A stretch of 64,000 nucleotides of DNA. Source: Armillaria gallica (Eukaryota > Basidiomycota > Agaricomycetes > Agaricales > Physalacriaceae). The notes beneath the pieces were generated by a model, which saw only the letters and a list, made by a program, of their open reading frames with translations, did no database searches and was not told the origin of the DNA. This document shows positions 46,280 through 58,897 of the stretch, piece by piece (within the stretch, counting starts at the first letter, position 1; every line of letters begins with the position of its first letter). The stretch spans positions 3,782,001 to 3,846,000 of the forward strand of contig JBANDB010000008.1 in NCBI GenBank assembly GCA_037576215.1, written 5' to 3'. Made by a program: the position numbers and the translations under genes.

Positions 46280-47990
46280 CGAGCCTTGTCGATGTACAAT
46301 CAATGACGGATATCTATGCACGATAGCCAGTGAGACGGAGCATGAGATCTGGGAGCTACAGGATATGCTGGCAGGTCGTATCATGGTTTTGTCTTGAAGT
46401 GTATATTTTACTATCATTTGGTCAATTATGCTTTTCCTCCATGATTTTTCGGATATTGCAAGCGAGCCCTCGGCGTTTTCTTGGAGGTGGACGTTTTTGG
46501 CTGATGCGAGCGCTTCCCAACATCCATCAACCATCGGCAGAAATTTCCAAATGTTTGATCATTTGTTGCTTCTCCTGAAGGGGGGTGAGACAGTATACTT
46601 TGGCGATCTAGGACACAATGTTACGATGCTCATCGGCTACTTCCAAGCTCACGGATCGCATCAATATAAGCCGGAAGAGAACCTGTACGACCTGACCTGC
46701 CTTCATATATGGTCATGATACATATCTAACTAACTGCGTTACAGGTGCTGAGTTTCAACGGCCCAGCGACCTCGAGCGAAGATTGACATGAGATGTGGTG
46801 TAACTCCGACCAAATCACGAAGATCCAGGAAATACATGCGAAAAGGTGTTCTCAGCCTGCGGTCGGAACTATGTTACACCCGGAGTATGCTACATCTTGG
46901 TTCTACCAAGTAGTACAGCTCGTCAAGCATAACCCTGCGGACCATTTCCGGTATTCCAGCTACATGATGGTCAAGATGGCGCTGAGTATCGTCTCCGGAC
47001 TTTTCCTTGGATTTTCCTTCTTCAAGTCAATGGGATACACAACAGGACACCCAGATCAAACTCTTTGTATGTTCGTTTGTCGTTTCTGTCATCCCTATAG
47101 CTAATATTTTGTCCCCAGTCTATCTTCATATCCACTATCATCAGTCTACCTCTAGCAAATCATCTCTGGATCCCGTTCCTCGATATACGCTCAATCTACG
47201 AGATTCGTGAGCGTCCAAGTTGCATGTACAATTGGACTGTGCTGGTGACTTCACAAATCCTCGTTGAGGTGCCCTGGAATATCGTTCAGTTGTCGTTATA
47301 TTTCTTCTACTGATATTGGACGTCTGGGTTGACCAGTAATTATGCGGGATACAGCTATCTTATGATTGGCGTGATTTTCCCGTTGTACTGCACGATCAGA
47401 CAGCTATGAGCCCTGATGCGGAGATCGCAACTATTCTCTTCAATTTCCTCTTCTTGCTTACGTTGTACGTGATATGCCTTGTTGTCTTATTGGATAATTT
47501 GGATTACATATCGGACAGTAGTGGCGTAGTGCAGCTTTACCGAGAGCTCGGATGGTGGAAGTGGTTAAAATATACTCTCCAGTGTATGTATCTTGCGAAA
47601 TTCGCACCACCAATGAATTCTTGTCCAACCACTTGGCGGAGCGCTGGTTTAATGGTCGTCTTCAACGCAAGCTTCATTTTCCGGGGATTGTCCAGAAGCT
47701 GAAGCGCTGATCCATTGTTTATAAATTGCAGCAATTTTCGCATTCACCTTCTGGTTGAGAAACCATATCTGGAGTATAACGGATATGATTCGTGGTCGCG
47801 GATGCTCTAAGACGTGTTTTGGACTGCAAGTACAGTCAACTAGGATTTAGATTATCCCCTAACCTTCTAACGGAAAAGTACAGCAGTTCAATCTCAGGTG
47901 CGGACCCGCCTCAGTGCATTGTCCATTGGAACATGGCACGCTGCAGCGAGTCTTCAAGAACAGGTAGATCTCATTCAAATTCAAATTAGG
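46280..47990 (+). pseudogene. PDR-type ABC transporter relic
   Basis: These are remains of the second half of a pleiotropic-drug-resistance (ABCG, full-size) efflux pump. Legible are IHQPSAEI with FQMFDHLLLLLKGGETVYFG (about 46520-46610), the linker LHPEYATSWFYQVVQLVKHN (about 46870-46930), the first membrane helices SGLFLGFSFFKSMGY (about 46990-47035), IYEIRER near 47200, SPDAEIATILFNFLFLLTLY (about 47408) and LGWWKWLKY (about 47545). Many stops and shifts break it, and no Walker A is seen. It lies only in unit 2 and ends at the GCP5 piece. Confidence 0.8.
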
Positions 47991-48032
47991 ACTCGGATAT
48001 GCCATGCGAATGCAGTGGCCTTCAAAGACTAG

Positions 48033-48320
48033 TCTGAATCCAAAACATCAGCAAAAGCTTCAAGTGTTCGTGTCTTTGGCTTTGAACCGCTGGGCATCTT
48101 GAAAACATGGCTGATGAAGTCACGAAGATGTCGGACAAAAGTGCATGGGTGAGCCAAAGCCGTTAAAATTGATGCCTGAGATGCGAGAGACAGATGGAGA
48201 AGTCGGGGAGTAGTCACAGATGTTCGGTACTCTCCATGTCGCCATTGAAGTATTATGTTATCGCATCCTTGCAACACAAACAGGACTTCTCGTACTGCAT
48301 CACGCTCATATATATATCGC
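48033..48320 (-). pseudogene. GCP5 exon 5 fragment, unit 2/3 junction
   Basis: Longer version of the piece at 34291-34450; it matches parent 27724-28011 (from RYIYERDAVREVLFVLQG to FADVLDSD). The right edge is at the same base as in the other copy, so both copies share one event; the left edge joins the ABC relic. Confidence 0.85.
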
Positions 48321-51300
48321 CTGACCAGGCGGGTTCCCCAGCAACGAGAAAACGCTGATGTCTTCCTGCTCGTTTCAACATTCGGATGCTTGAAGTCACA
48401 ACAATGGTACTTGAGCAGAAGCAAACGTACGTGCAATTGAAGGAGGAAAAATGTACAGTGAGAACGAATCTAATAAACACAGACGGTGTAACAATACATT
48501 TGAAAATGACAGGAGAACCAAAATGGAGGGTGGGCAGAACAGCAAGTGGGCTTGGTGATAAAAAAATAATGACAGAGCTGGGCAACCGCAACAGGATTTA
48601 GGATGCTTTTGATATCAGGATGGCGTCTTATCGTAAATGAGTGAAGTGTAGACGACGAGTGACAGCAAGAGCTAGCTCCTAATCAGATCAGTGAGTGCAT
48701 CAGAATGAATGAGAGGAGCCTCACGATGACAAGAACAGATAGGCGCCTAACCTGACCGTGAGGAGGCACAGGCTCCTGGAGGGCCTCGTCCAGAGCGACC
48801 TCTTCCTTCGTGGGCTGGAGCCGTGCCAATGATGAGAATCTGCAGTCGCAACAAGAACCAGGTCACTCACGAGGGCCACAGGGAAATAAACACAGCCGTC
48901 CCAGTCAATATCTCCACCGTGAGTCGCGGTCTGTACAGTTTTTAGCTGGATAAAATGGCCTGAATCGCAGGGAATGTGCACACCATCAGGGGATGATTTC
49001 GGTTGAAGTACGCGTGGCCATAGGGCTCGTATCGAAAGACGAAGGAAGGAAGGGGAACGTGTTGGTAGTAAATGGTCGCATTCGGAGAAAGGGAATCTGC
49101 TTGGCGAAGAACTGAGTGCGCAGAGGGGAAGAGACGACCCCGAGTCCGGATTGGAGGCATGATGGGACGAAGAAAAAAAGAGAGAGAGGAAAGAACGTGG
49201 GTGGGAGAATTGACGGTCGTCTTCTCTGGTTTTTAAATGCGCTTGGGCTTCGAAATCGGAAGCCGTATCCGTATTGAGCTACTCGCCAGTGTGTTTGGCG
49301 TAAACACAGAATGACATAAGGCGAATACACAGCTCAAATTTGATCCTGCGGATGCGCTCGCCGTTTCTGGCGCCATGCCCGCCCTTCGAGGCGTCGGTAA
49401 GAATAGCGCGTTGCCAAGGATCGACTCCGATGCGAGGATGTGCCAACAAAACTGTCCGTTCATGTCGGAAGAATTCATTCGAATTCGAGACTGCACTGCC
49501 GAATGCACTGGAAATCGAATGGCAGCTCCGACGCACAATAACTGGTCACTCTGCGCCGCTTTGGGATTCTTGCTTGTACTCTCTATCCTCACGTCTGGTC
49601 ATCTTGCTTGTTATGCGTATATTCCACATCTCTGTCGCCTACGCTGTCCATGGAGGCAAATCCACAGTCGATTGTGACGTTACATTCGTCACACCTGTGA
49701 CGATTTGTGAATCACGGATCCCGCCAATGCGAACCGAAGCTTACAATCACACACCCATTGCAGTCTCCAACAGCCCAATGCTACATCCTCCGTGGTTGCC
49801 AGAGCTTGATGATAAGAAAATGTAGTGTGCTTTCAATATTCTTCAAGCGCTAGCAAGAGGTACAAGATCTGTCTGGACGTCAATTGCCAGCTACCAGGAG
49901 TATCGTCAAGGACAAGGGTGCCCCAAGACATCAAGAAATTGAAGACATACCTCAATATTATGTCCAAACGCTGCGCCCCAGCCCAACTCAACAAAATCGT
50001 CCCGTTGTGACCGTCTCTGGAATCTTGAATATCTTGAGCTCCATGAGCGAATGACCGTGAACCGGATATACCTGAGGACCGGATTATCCATCAACGAGCC
50101 AGGAAGATTGCTGCTATATTCCCAAGTTCAAGAGTATCGACGGCTGATTTTTGGCGTCCGATATCCGTCAAAGGCGACGGTGGGTAGGAATTCTCCTTGT
50201 AAACCCCCATGCATGAGCTCGGGGGCTTGTAAAAGAGACAAAACCTGTCCAGAAGCCTTCAAGGGTACTGATACAAGACCTGCTGGCGTCCGGAATGAAA
50301 GCAGAGTCGAAGCGATTTGATTTCGTGACTTTTCGCCATCTCGCTATCTCTTTCCAAGATATCGAGGCTATCGCCTTCAAGCTTTGGTAGACAGGCCCTA
50401 GATGTGAGCCAGTGCCAGGAGAGCGAGCTCGACGACTGAGCAAGGACGGTGGTGGTTCGACATCGGTGTACATCTATGTCTAGGACAAACAAACTCCGTC
50501 CGAATGTCCTGACCAGTCGCCGGCAACCTCAGAACTGTTTCCAGTAGCCCTCTTCCTTGGTCTGCACCTTTCTATTCATCTGCGTTATTTTCTAGATTTT
50601 CATTTCAATTTTTGGACCCCTCAGCGTCTGTCTCGGAAGACGGCAGCTGCGACTGGCTTCACGGCACTCCTATTTCTGGTTGCCTATCCTGCAATAAACT
50701 TCCGGATTCGATAATTCTTTTTTGCCACGGTTGGATTAAATTCCATGGCCGCCGCTGTAACTTCGAGCCGGTTTTGCGTTGAAGATGCCACTCGCGCCAA
50801 CAGCACGAAGCCTACTCAGGACGCTAATGGGCCTCTGCTACAAAGATTGATTAGATCACACCTACTGCTGAGCCTAGTATTTGAACAGACAACTCAGCGT
50901 TTCATAAACTTGGAACTTTGAGGAAGTACCTAGGTCGTAGCTGCAGATACTCCGTTACTGACATTTTCTACCGTGCCAGGTTCGTTCTGTCAGCTTCTAT
51001 TTTCTGTATTCAGACCATTCACTTATGCCCTTCGAAGGTTTACCTGACATCAAGCAATGCATGGAATACTTCTACTTCAAAGCAATAAACTGGATTTAGT
51101 GACGTACAAAATGGTTACCGTTGTATATCCCACCATAAGACGGGCGTCGAACTCTCATCCCAGGCGTTCTTTTCCCAAACACTCGGTCACCAGTCATTGC
51201 GTTCGCGCCGTTCAAGTCGGGTATCAGTTGTCAGGCTTCTCTCGATTGCATTGATCCCCTCTTCCCGTAAGGAACGGAAAACACGAACCCTACCGGCATC

Positions 51301-51473
51301 ATACCAAGACGAGTGGTCGACAAACGTATGGACCGTGTGCTCACAAATAGATCGGGTTCCTCGATGAGTCTCTGCTCGGAGGCAGTCTGCCCATGACAGG
51401 CTGATTGATGCAGATATGTACAAAAACCGGCGACAAAGTACGAGGATTGGACTGTTCCTTCTTCTTTGCAGCC
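48321..51473. other. Second copy of the insert replacing GCP5 exons 3-4
   Basis: Co-linear with 34451-37612 with scattered substitutions and small indels. The minus ORF MPPIRTRGRLFPSAHSVLRQ (48942-49160) stays open; the plus ORF at 49340-49825 is cut short, and the minus ORF matching 35995-36396 is frameshifted. No gene is recognised. Confidence 0.4.
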
Positions 51474-52107
51474 ATGGCCTATCACATATCCTGCACTCAG
51501 ACTGGTTCGACTACGAAATTCCTGAAAGGACTATCGGCGAGACTCCTGCAGAAAAAATCAAAACAGAAGGGAACGATGGACTATCCACAGGCACTCAAGA
51601 AGGAGATTTTCCGCGGGTTAAGAGCTTGGTTGGTCATTGTAGGGATGAGTGAAGCCGCGCTCTTCAAGGTCTTTCCGCTGTACCGACTTGGGCGAATTGT
51701 CAGACTATGTGCAGCACGTTTTCAACGTGATCTCCTTAGTACTGGTATGATCATCCTCTCGGAGCTGACCTATCAATCTAGATTCGGGTTCATAAACGCA
51801 TGGGGGGTGAGTATCATCACTCTTGTTTGCTGTACTGAACAACGCTGAGACTGCAACAGGTTTTTTCAAGCATATTACGAAGAAACCTTGTTGAGTGACT
51901 CTGATCATTCTGCTATGTGCGTCTTCCTCTTGCTGTTTGGTCGTCACTGACTTTCTCAGTGCATGAATTGGCTCCGTTCAGGTATCTACTCGACCAATTT
52001 CTGTTCTAGTCGTGTACCAATGGCACACATATAATCAACCAGCGCGCCCTCGTATTCATGCCGGGACTCGTCACGGGTCGAATGTTTGATATCGGACACT
52101 TCAAGCT
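51474..52107 (+). pseudogene. MFS transporter N-terminal relic, unit 2/3
   Basis: Same relic as at 37613-38241, with the same frameshift before GLRAWLVIVG and the same TGA in place of Trp before IGSVQ. The lesions therefore came before the duplication. It ends at the GCP5 intron-2 border at 52107. Confidence 0.8.
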
Positions 52108-52787
52108 GAAAGAGTTTTAACATATGCAGGTAGATGTTATGGTGACGCCTTACTAGTAATTGGAGGTGTGAGGATACATGAACAGACTGCTCACAGTTAA
52201 CACTCTAGAGATGGGCGTCGCACCTTTATTTCTTGATCCAAATCATGACCTTTCTCTACTTGCGTTTTCAGTAACCTGCGGGATACCTGAAGAGCGTCTG
52301 CGAGAGCATCTCGGGACTGAATTCGCGCTTTCTGAACGTGTCTGAAACATATATTCAGAAACAAGTAATCAAGAACAAGAAGCCGCTCCGATCCACGAAT
52401 CATCCGGTCTACTTCTGCTTCACCAAGAACAATACCTGCTTTGTTGAGGGTCATGCCCTCCGCACTCAGCGAGCGCGCTGCGTACGCGACTTGTTCTCGG
52501 AATTTGTCCTGATCTGCATCGCCAATGACTCCTCGTACGAGATCCTCGCATAGCTCGGTAAGACGCTGATGGTTCGCACGAGCAAGTCGTGACTGTGGCC
52601 TCTGTGTGAGACGAGAATGGTGCCGAACAGACGCGCTGGAAGCAGGACGTGGAACGACGGTGCTTGAACTGGTTGGAAGTCGTGTCGATAGACTTGACGT
52701 CGGTCGGCTCGATGGTTGACGTCGGGATGCACTAGAGGGAGGTCGTGGTGGACGATGAGAAGATTCCGCGCTGGTCGACGGGTGCAT
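52108..52787 (-). pseudogene. GCP5 exons 1-2 fragment, unit 3
   Basis: Second truncated copy of the GCP5 5' end. It again forms one open frame of 196 codons (52197-52787) that runs through former intron 1, ending RRPSLEC. The ATG context and upstream sequence are close to the parent. Confidence 0.8.
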
Positions 52788-52854
52788 GGTGGACCTGTCG
52801 AAACCCTAAACTAGGATCTAAGGAATTTCAAAATCTATGATGTTCGCGGCGGCT

Positions 52855-53254
52855 ACTTGACACAGTTCTCGCTAGTTTCGGAACATCATTATCATCGAAC
52901 GCAATTTTTTAACCCCCTTCTTCTGATCAAAGGTGAGGAAATCATTTTCTGAGATCCCTGATTTTGCTGGGTTTGATGTCGATGGGTGAGGAGGTTTCTC
53001 TTTCTTCGGCTTCTTCTTATCCTTGCTCGCTTGGGCACCATCAAATCATCATCCATTGTTCTCATCTGGTCCTCGATAGCGCCTAGATATGCATCACTAG
53101 GAAGGAGAAACATACGGGAATGCTCATCATCGCTGAGAGCCTCCCTGATTCCATGAAGAGGAGACAATGCTTTCCATTTCGAATCGAAAAGTTGCTGTAG
53201 CTCTATACTGGCAGCTGTGTTCACCAGGACCCCCTGGGGATTGACCGGTGACAA
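52855..53254 (-). pseudogene. Unidentified gene relic, unit 3
   Basis: Copy of the 29415-29960 relic. Here an open frame of 120 codons (52892-53254) reads SIELQQLFDSKWKALSPLHG, EALSDDEHSRMFLLPSDAYL, then leaves the original frame in the Lys/Arg tract. Not recognised. Confidence 0.45.
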
Positions 53255-53258
53255 TGGG

Positions 53259-53444
53259 TGTAAAGGTATTATTCAGTATGAAAGAATATCTCTAAGTATG
53301 ACCATCTGAGTAGGGCTTCGGCGCTTACAACGATTATGAGATTGGACCTGCTGATATATCCTCCTTATAATGGGGGCTATAAGCATTACATCGGATACTC
53401 AACGTTACAACAGTTATACTTGGGTTGAAAACAAGGTATTCACA
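53259..53444. mobile_element. 186-bp LTR-like insertion upstream of HET copy 3
   Basis: Same TG..CA segment and length as 39448-39633, at the same place relative to the HET start; it was therefore present before units 2 and 3 separated, or was lost from unit 1. Confidence 0.5.
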
Positions 53445-53879
53445 CCGATAGGCGATCACTCGAAGACCAGTATAGCTAGTGTAGAGGTTTCAACTGTTTG
53501 ACGGTAATTTTTAGGCGTCCACATGTGATGATAGCTTAGCGAGACCCTGATGTGCTGACGTCCACGGATGGCCCCACACGACTGCCGAATCAATTAAGCT
53601 GTGATACGCAGTCTGCCTCCTTGACAGGATTCAACATCTGGTTGTGCACCGTGTTCATAGGACTACCAAGTATCCTTACACCCGCCAAAATTCCCCATTC
53701 TTGAGAACTCTTTTTCATCCAGGTCGAGCTAGCCGAGGTCTCCGAACATAGTCGGGAGTCCTGTGTTCTTCTTCCACCCCCCGCCATCGGCCTTGGGCAG
53801 TTCCTTGCAATTTCTGCTTGCTCCAGTGCATGCCACCCTTGGCTCTACACCTCCTTGAAGGGATATCTGAAGTCTGAAA

Positions 53880-56079
53880 ATGAGAAATAGTGGGTACACT
53901 CATTTTACTGCCATTTCGAGTACTTAGTCCAACGACGTTAGCGAAATCTGAGATTGTAAACCAATCAATTCCAAGGCGGATCAAATCGTTTTGGAAACGC
54001 TTGCGCGCCGTCTTCTCAACTCCACGGGCACGAAAGGATTCATCTCCGGATGCAACATCCATTTGGGACGAGAATGTCGATGGAATTGCACCTTCAGATT
54101 CTCACGAGGACATTTTATACCAGAATATCTCAGACAATGAGGGCCCCATCTCGGAGTCGGAGGCGATACCTGACTCGTTGTCGGAGTTGCAATCGGGACA
54201 ACTCTCAACGTCGTCGGTTGTGGTTTCTCACGTTGGTCCTGCGGACGAACATCCATCTGGTCAGTCCAGTAAGGTGTCGGTTGATTCTTATTTTAAGAGC
54301 CCATACCAGGACCTTGATTCCAAGGTAAGTCAGCCGGCAATGCCGCAAACAGTGTAGAAATCGATAACACATTTACAGTACGACACTCTCCCCAAAGTCA
54401 CTATCTCCGCCACCATTGAGACCGGCCAAGCGGAATCGACCATCAGAGTTCCAAAGCAACGAAACTACACTGGCCGAAGGCCTGTCATACCAACCTCCCT
54501 CGCCGACATTCCCTGTGCTACCCTTGGCGTTCAGGGGGTGTTGGATCGACTGAATGCCACCCTCGGAACGTCACATACACTCGACACGCCATCCGTCTTG
54601 TCCGTTCTTGAAGATTGCATTGTAAAGAACTACGACTTTGGCACTGCTTATGGCCATCTTCGCATTGTATGGAACAGAAACAATGGTCGCACCATCGAAG
54701 ACGAACTACGTAAATGTGAAGAGGAGGACAAGGAGCAGCGACGAAAAGCGCTGGAAGGGGACCGTGGGATGATGAGATGGATGCCACCTCGACGTGCATG
54801 GGACCTGTACAGCAATCGCGTGGTGCCATGGTGGACTCGGATCATCAACAACCGGGATGAATGGCCTCAACCGATATCGCATGCATGGGTCGACAAGAAG
54901 GATCGGATGGATGTGTGGACACCTATCAACGGGAAGGAATGGCCCGTGCCAATCCCGAAGGATGCCAATCTCAATCTCATCCGTATCGAGATGCTGAGAC
55001 TGGGAGTGACATACACATGGTTGGATGTGCTCTGTTTGAGACAGAAAGGGGGCCCAAGGGAGGATCTGCGTGTGGAGGAGTGGAAATTAGATGTGCCTAC
55101 AATCGGTTATGTGTATTGGTGGGCAAGGGTTGTGATCTACCTGAGTGGGCTAGGACAGCCATTGAGTTTGAAGGAGGGTGACTTGGAGAGTGATCGGTGT
55201 TGGTTTCGACGTGCATGGACACTTCAGGAGGTTGGCAATGAGAGGATCATTGCCGGGGATACACCAGATGGACCGATGCATGCTGAGCCGGTAGACGACA
55301 ACGGAAATTATGAGACTGAAATGCTGATGAGCTTTCACGAGCAGTGGAAGCGTGTGAAGGGGATTTACCGTCCATTCTATCCATTTGACACACTAGCAGA
55401 CATGCGAAATCGTGTGTCAACCAATCCGGTGGATAGAGTTGCAGGACTTGCATTCTGTCTAGATGCAGGACACGCGTACCATGAGAGTGAGACTGTTGAG
55501 GATGCATGGACGGCGCTGGTGAATGCAATGCCAGGTTATACGCGGGCGAGAATCCTCTTTTTGTATCCTGGAGTAGGACTGGGATGCAAGAAATGGAGAC
55601 CGACATGGGAGCAGGTCATGACAGAGTCTCTGCCAGCGGATGTCGACCGTTGTGATGGGTTTGTTAGACATGATGACGAGACAAACGAGGACTGGTACGA
55701 AGGGCCTCGAATCAAACAAGGGTTTGTGCGGGGATTACACGTGGGATCAGCAGAAGGGGTTGATCGATACGGGGAGTTGGTCGTCAGAGGCACCCTCAGG
55801 ATGCGGCGGCACACATTCAAAATCTGTGTCACCCACCAATTCCCAATACCCGAAGGCACATACACACTGCTGGGCAGTTTCAGCCCATATAGACGGAGCC
55901 CGGCATATGGATGGGGCTCTGAAAAGGTGACTCGGGAGTTTTGGGTAGTTGGCCGAAGTCTTCCAAATCAGCGTTTTGAGAAACTATCTGTAATCAGGAT
56001 ACCGGACAAGGGGGAAAGAGAGAGACTGGACCAGTGTGGAGTTGTGCAATGGGGGCTTAAAAAAATCTACCTTCTTTGA
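53880..56079 (+). CDS. HET-domain protein, copy 3
   Basis: Exons 53880-53889, 53942-54324 and 54379-56079 give 697 residues. HET blocks: QPISHAWVDKKDRMD, VTYTWLDVLCLRQKGG and CWFRRAWTLQEVG. It is the most diverged of the three, with changes again in patches: TRIINNRDEWP after VVPWW, YVYWWARVV (one codon shorter), HEQWKRVKGIYRPFYPF, and SPYRRSPAYGWGSEKVT near the C-terminus, where copy 2 has a much shorter stretch. The end CGVVQWGLKKIYLL is as in copy 1. No frameshift or stop is seen, which contrasts with the decayed neighbours. Confidence 0.85.
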
Positions 56080-56096
56080 CTTGACAGGTTTTGGTT

Positions 56097-56300
56097 CTAG
56101 CTCGAGGTTGATGTCATCTTCGTTGTCGAATTCATCCGTTTCGCAGTGACGGTCCCTTTGGCGTCTTCGGTGTATTTTCCTGATGCAAAGTTGCTGCCGC
56201 TTAACGCGTCTTCAAGGTCGACGATAGATGGCCCAGCCTCTGTGTCATTGAGACCACTGTTGCTCAGTCTCGCTTTTCGAGGGCGGAGTTCGCGGTTCAT
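56097..56300 (-). CDS. Small ORF at the HET 3' end, unit 3
   Basis: 67 codons, counterpart of 32398-32598. The core VDLEDALSGSNFASGKYTED is kept, and the one length change is a whole codon. In unit 2 the corresponding DNA is deleted. Function unknown. Confidence 0.3.
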   Translation of the reverse strand: MNRELRPRKARLSNSGLNDTEAGPSIVDLEDALSGSNFASGKYTEDAKGTVTAKRMNSTTKMTSTSS

Positions 56301-56639
56301 GGAAGATTTTGAGAATAAGTTGTTTCTCGGTCCGCAGATCCCAAGGAGTCGCCCTCACGTGATATTTTGTCGATCTCTGCTAAGCTAGTATCTAATTCTC
56401 TCTTATATCGATAGTTACAAGTTGTCAACTTACAAAACTTTGTGAAGTCATACGGTCGACGGAAAGGTATCTCCATATGTGAATGGTTGCCCCGAGCGCT
56501 TGTAAATGAAAGACATAAACTATGAGCTCCCAAATACAAATAAAACACTATAAATCTACGAATAAATTCTCCTATATAGTCTACATGTCCCGTTTTGTTG
56601 ATCACAGATATAATTTCATTCCACATTGTCCTCGTCCTT

Positions 56640-58690
56640 GTCCTCCGTCTCCTCTACATGACTCTCCCACGAAGGGATGGGTGGAATACCCACCGCCCAA
56701 CGTGCTCCTCGCCAGACCAACGCTATACATTGCGCTCAGGCTTCGGTCCCCGATTTTCCATGGGAACCGAAGAAATAGGCGGAGAGAGAGGCGTCGACAT
56801 GCGCAAGCCTAAATTTGCGTAGGGATCCTTTCGCGTCTGGAAGTTGATAGATTGCACTTGTCGTAGCTTTGACGTTCCCGAACGTCGTAGCGGAGGGACT
56901 CAAGGGACGGGGGGTCCAGGTCATCTACACAGTAGTACTAGAAGGAGATGGGGATATAGGCGAAAGAAGCTTTGGGTCATGTAAAGCCTGCTTGATGGCA
57001 GCTTGTCATCTAATTTCTGAGAGATATTCTGCTGTGCTTTCTTGACAGATGGATCAGAGTCCGAAATGAACGCGCCAATTGTGCTTCCACCTCCGTAAGG
57101 GTTGGAGACTCCCCGGATTTATCGGCTAGCGCTCCGGGAACTGTTCAAACCCGCGCACGAAAGCCATGCGAATTTCCAGCTCGACACGAGCGTCTTCTGC
57201 ATAGTCGTTCAGCCGTTTCGTTAGGAGTTGGTTGGAGTTGGTCGTTGTTAGTTGACTGTTGAGACCTTGAATTACGTGACGGCAATCGCGAAAGGCCCGT
57301 TGCATATCATCGTAACGTCGGCTGCTTGAGCTCTGCAAGTCAAGAGGGCTCATCTTTGGTCAGAAACGGCACAGGATTGAGAGTGGAGGATGAAGATGAA
57401 GATTCGGAAGGGGTGAGTTCATCGAAAATAGATGTGGACTGTGACGCTAAACGAGGAAAAGGTTGAGAATGATCGTCATCTTCGATTGGTCCTGGGGGGC
57501 TCCTGGTTCCGAAGATACTTTCACCTCCTCAGGGTCTTCCCTTGTTTCCTCTGAAGTTGGAGGTGTAGGAAAATTTTCTGATGAGTAGCAGCAAGACCAA
57601 CTTTTCGAACTCGAGCCTTCGATACGGATCTCTGCGTGATCAGAGTATTGACCGTCGCGGCATGTCTTTCCTTCATGGATACAAGTGACGCCTGCAGAGG
57701 ATTTGTGGCCGCTGATAATTTCCTGTGACCATTCAAAAGGTGTCTGAGATCAAGTTAAGTGACGTACATCATACATGAATAATATGAATCTTGACACCAT
57801 TTTCGCAGCTGAATTATCTTCCAACCTCAGCTTCTCTAGCTCATTTCGCGAGTTCTACCCTATAATTCTCCTTGTTCCTTATCTCCACCTCATACTTGGA
57901 ATGCGCGACGGCAAGTTCACCTTCAAGTTGATCTACCTCGGCTTGCACCTCCCCGGACTCCAAAGAGAAGTCTTATGAATGCCAGTCTTTGCTTCGGAAA
58001 GACTTGTATTTGGCGGCAAACAGGGCGACATGGATGTCCTGCCATAGAGCGAGCGAATGTAGTCAGTATATTCGCTCACGACCAGGCTGGACATCTTGTT
58101 ATGTTCCTGAACTGCTTCTTTAGGTCCCGTTCATCCTTACTCCTCCCTCCCCCGGATTCTCGCGGCTAAAGCATACTCCCATTCTGCAGTATCTTTTGCT
58201 TTGGTAAGTGGAGGAATAAGAATGCGGGTTAGCTCGAAGTATACTGAGGTCCGACTTGAGTAGAGCATTTTCGAGTTCCAATTGTACGAGTCTTTCGTGC
58301 GAGTTGGAGGTAGTCAAGCATGTCGCTGCAATGTCACGGAGGCGCTATGAGCGTCATCCTTTGGGAATATGCCTCAATAGGTAGTCAGCGTGCAAGCAAA
58401 TAGAATACCTGAAATCTGGATACAGCCGCTTTCAAACTGGCCAGTTCCAGGACAAAGGGTGCTCATCGCTGTGCGTAGCAAAAGTTCGGGCCGATAATAT
58501 TCGGAGATCCAAAACTTTACTCGGCAGCAGTCCTCGCATCGTGATAGTTTTGAAGGGCAGATTTTGAACATGTTCCTTTGATAAAAGAAACCTGTATATG
58601 AATTTCCGGGTCTGGTATATGTCTCGGCGATCTCTTTAGTAGCACCAACTTTTAGTACAACTTCCACGTTGCATAATGCCATACTTTAGC
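56640..58690 (-). pseudogene. Coiled-coil gene relic, unit 3
   Basis: Fragments parallel to units 1 and 2: LSRCEDCCRVKFWISEYYRP (about 58510), LVQLELENALLKSDL (about 58270), and RRYDDMQRAFRDCRHVIQGL with QLLTKRLNDYAEDARVELEI (57126-57353), the clearest coiled-coil exon. Stops and frame changes part them. The array ends with this relic. Confidence 0.5.
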
Positions 58691-58897
58691 ATGCAGAGAA
58701 ACGACAACATCAAAAAAAAACTACTTACTGTATGTACTATGTAGGAATGATGGTAGCCGAATAGAACATCAGGTATCGAGCGAATCCAAAGAACAGCATG
58801 GAGATAGAAGGAGGAGACATATTATACGATGGCACCAAGCAAGTACAGTAGAACGAGAGCATCCGACGAAATAAACAAATAATAAATGGGGTGACCC

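Larger units (their letters stand above)
27724..58690. repeat. Tandem segmental duplication array, three HET-bearing units
   Basis: Matching landmarks give the period: GCP5 exon-2 text starts at 28778, 38376 and (with small shifts) about 52230; HET starts are 30226, 40076 and 53880. Unit one to two is about 9.6-9.85 kb and unit two to three about 13.8 kb. The difference of about 4.2 kb is explained by a deletion in the first unit, whose coiled-coil gene relic joins GCP5 exon 5 directly at 34290, while the second unit has 4.3 kb more there. Order in a full unit: small minus-strand relic, HET gene, coiled-coil relic, ABC relic, GCP5 exon-5 piece, 3.8-kb insert ending in an MFS relic, GCP5 exons 1-2. 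The array ends near 58690. Confidence 0.85.
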
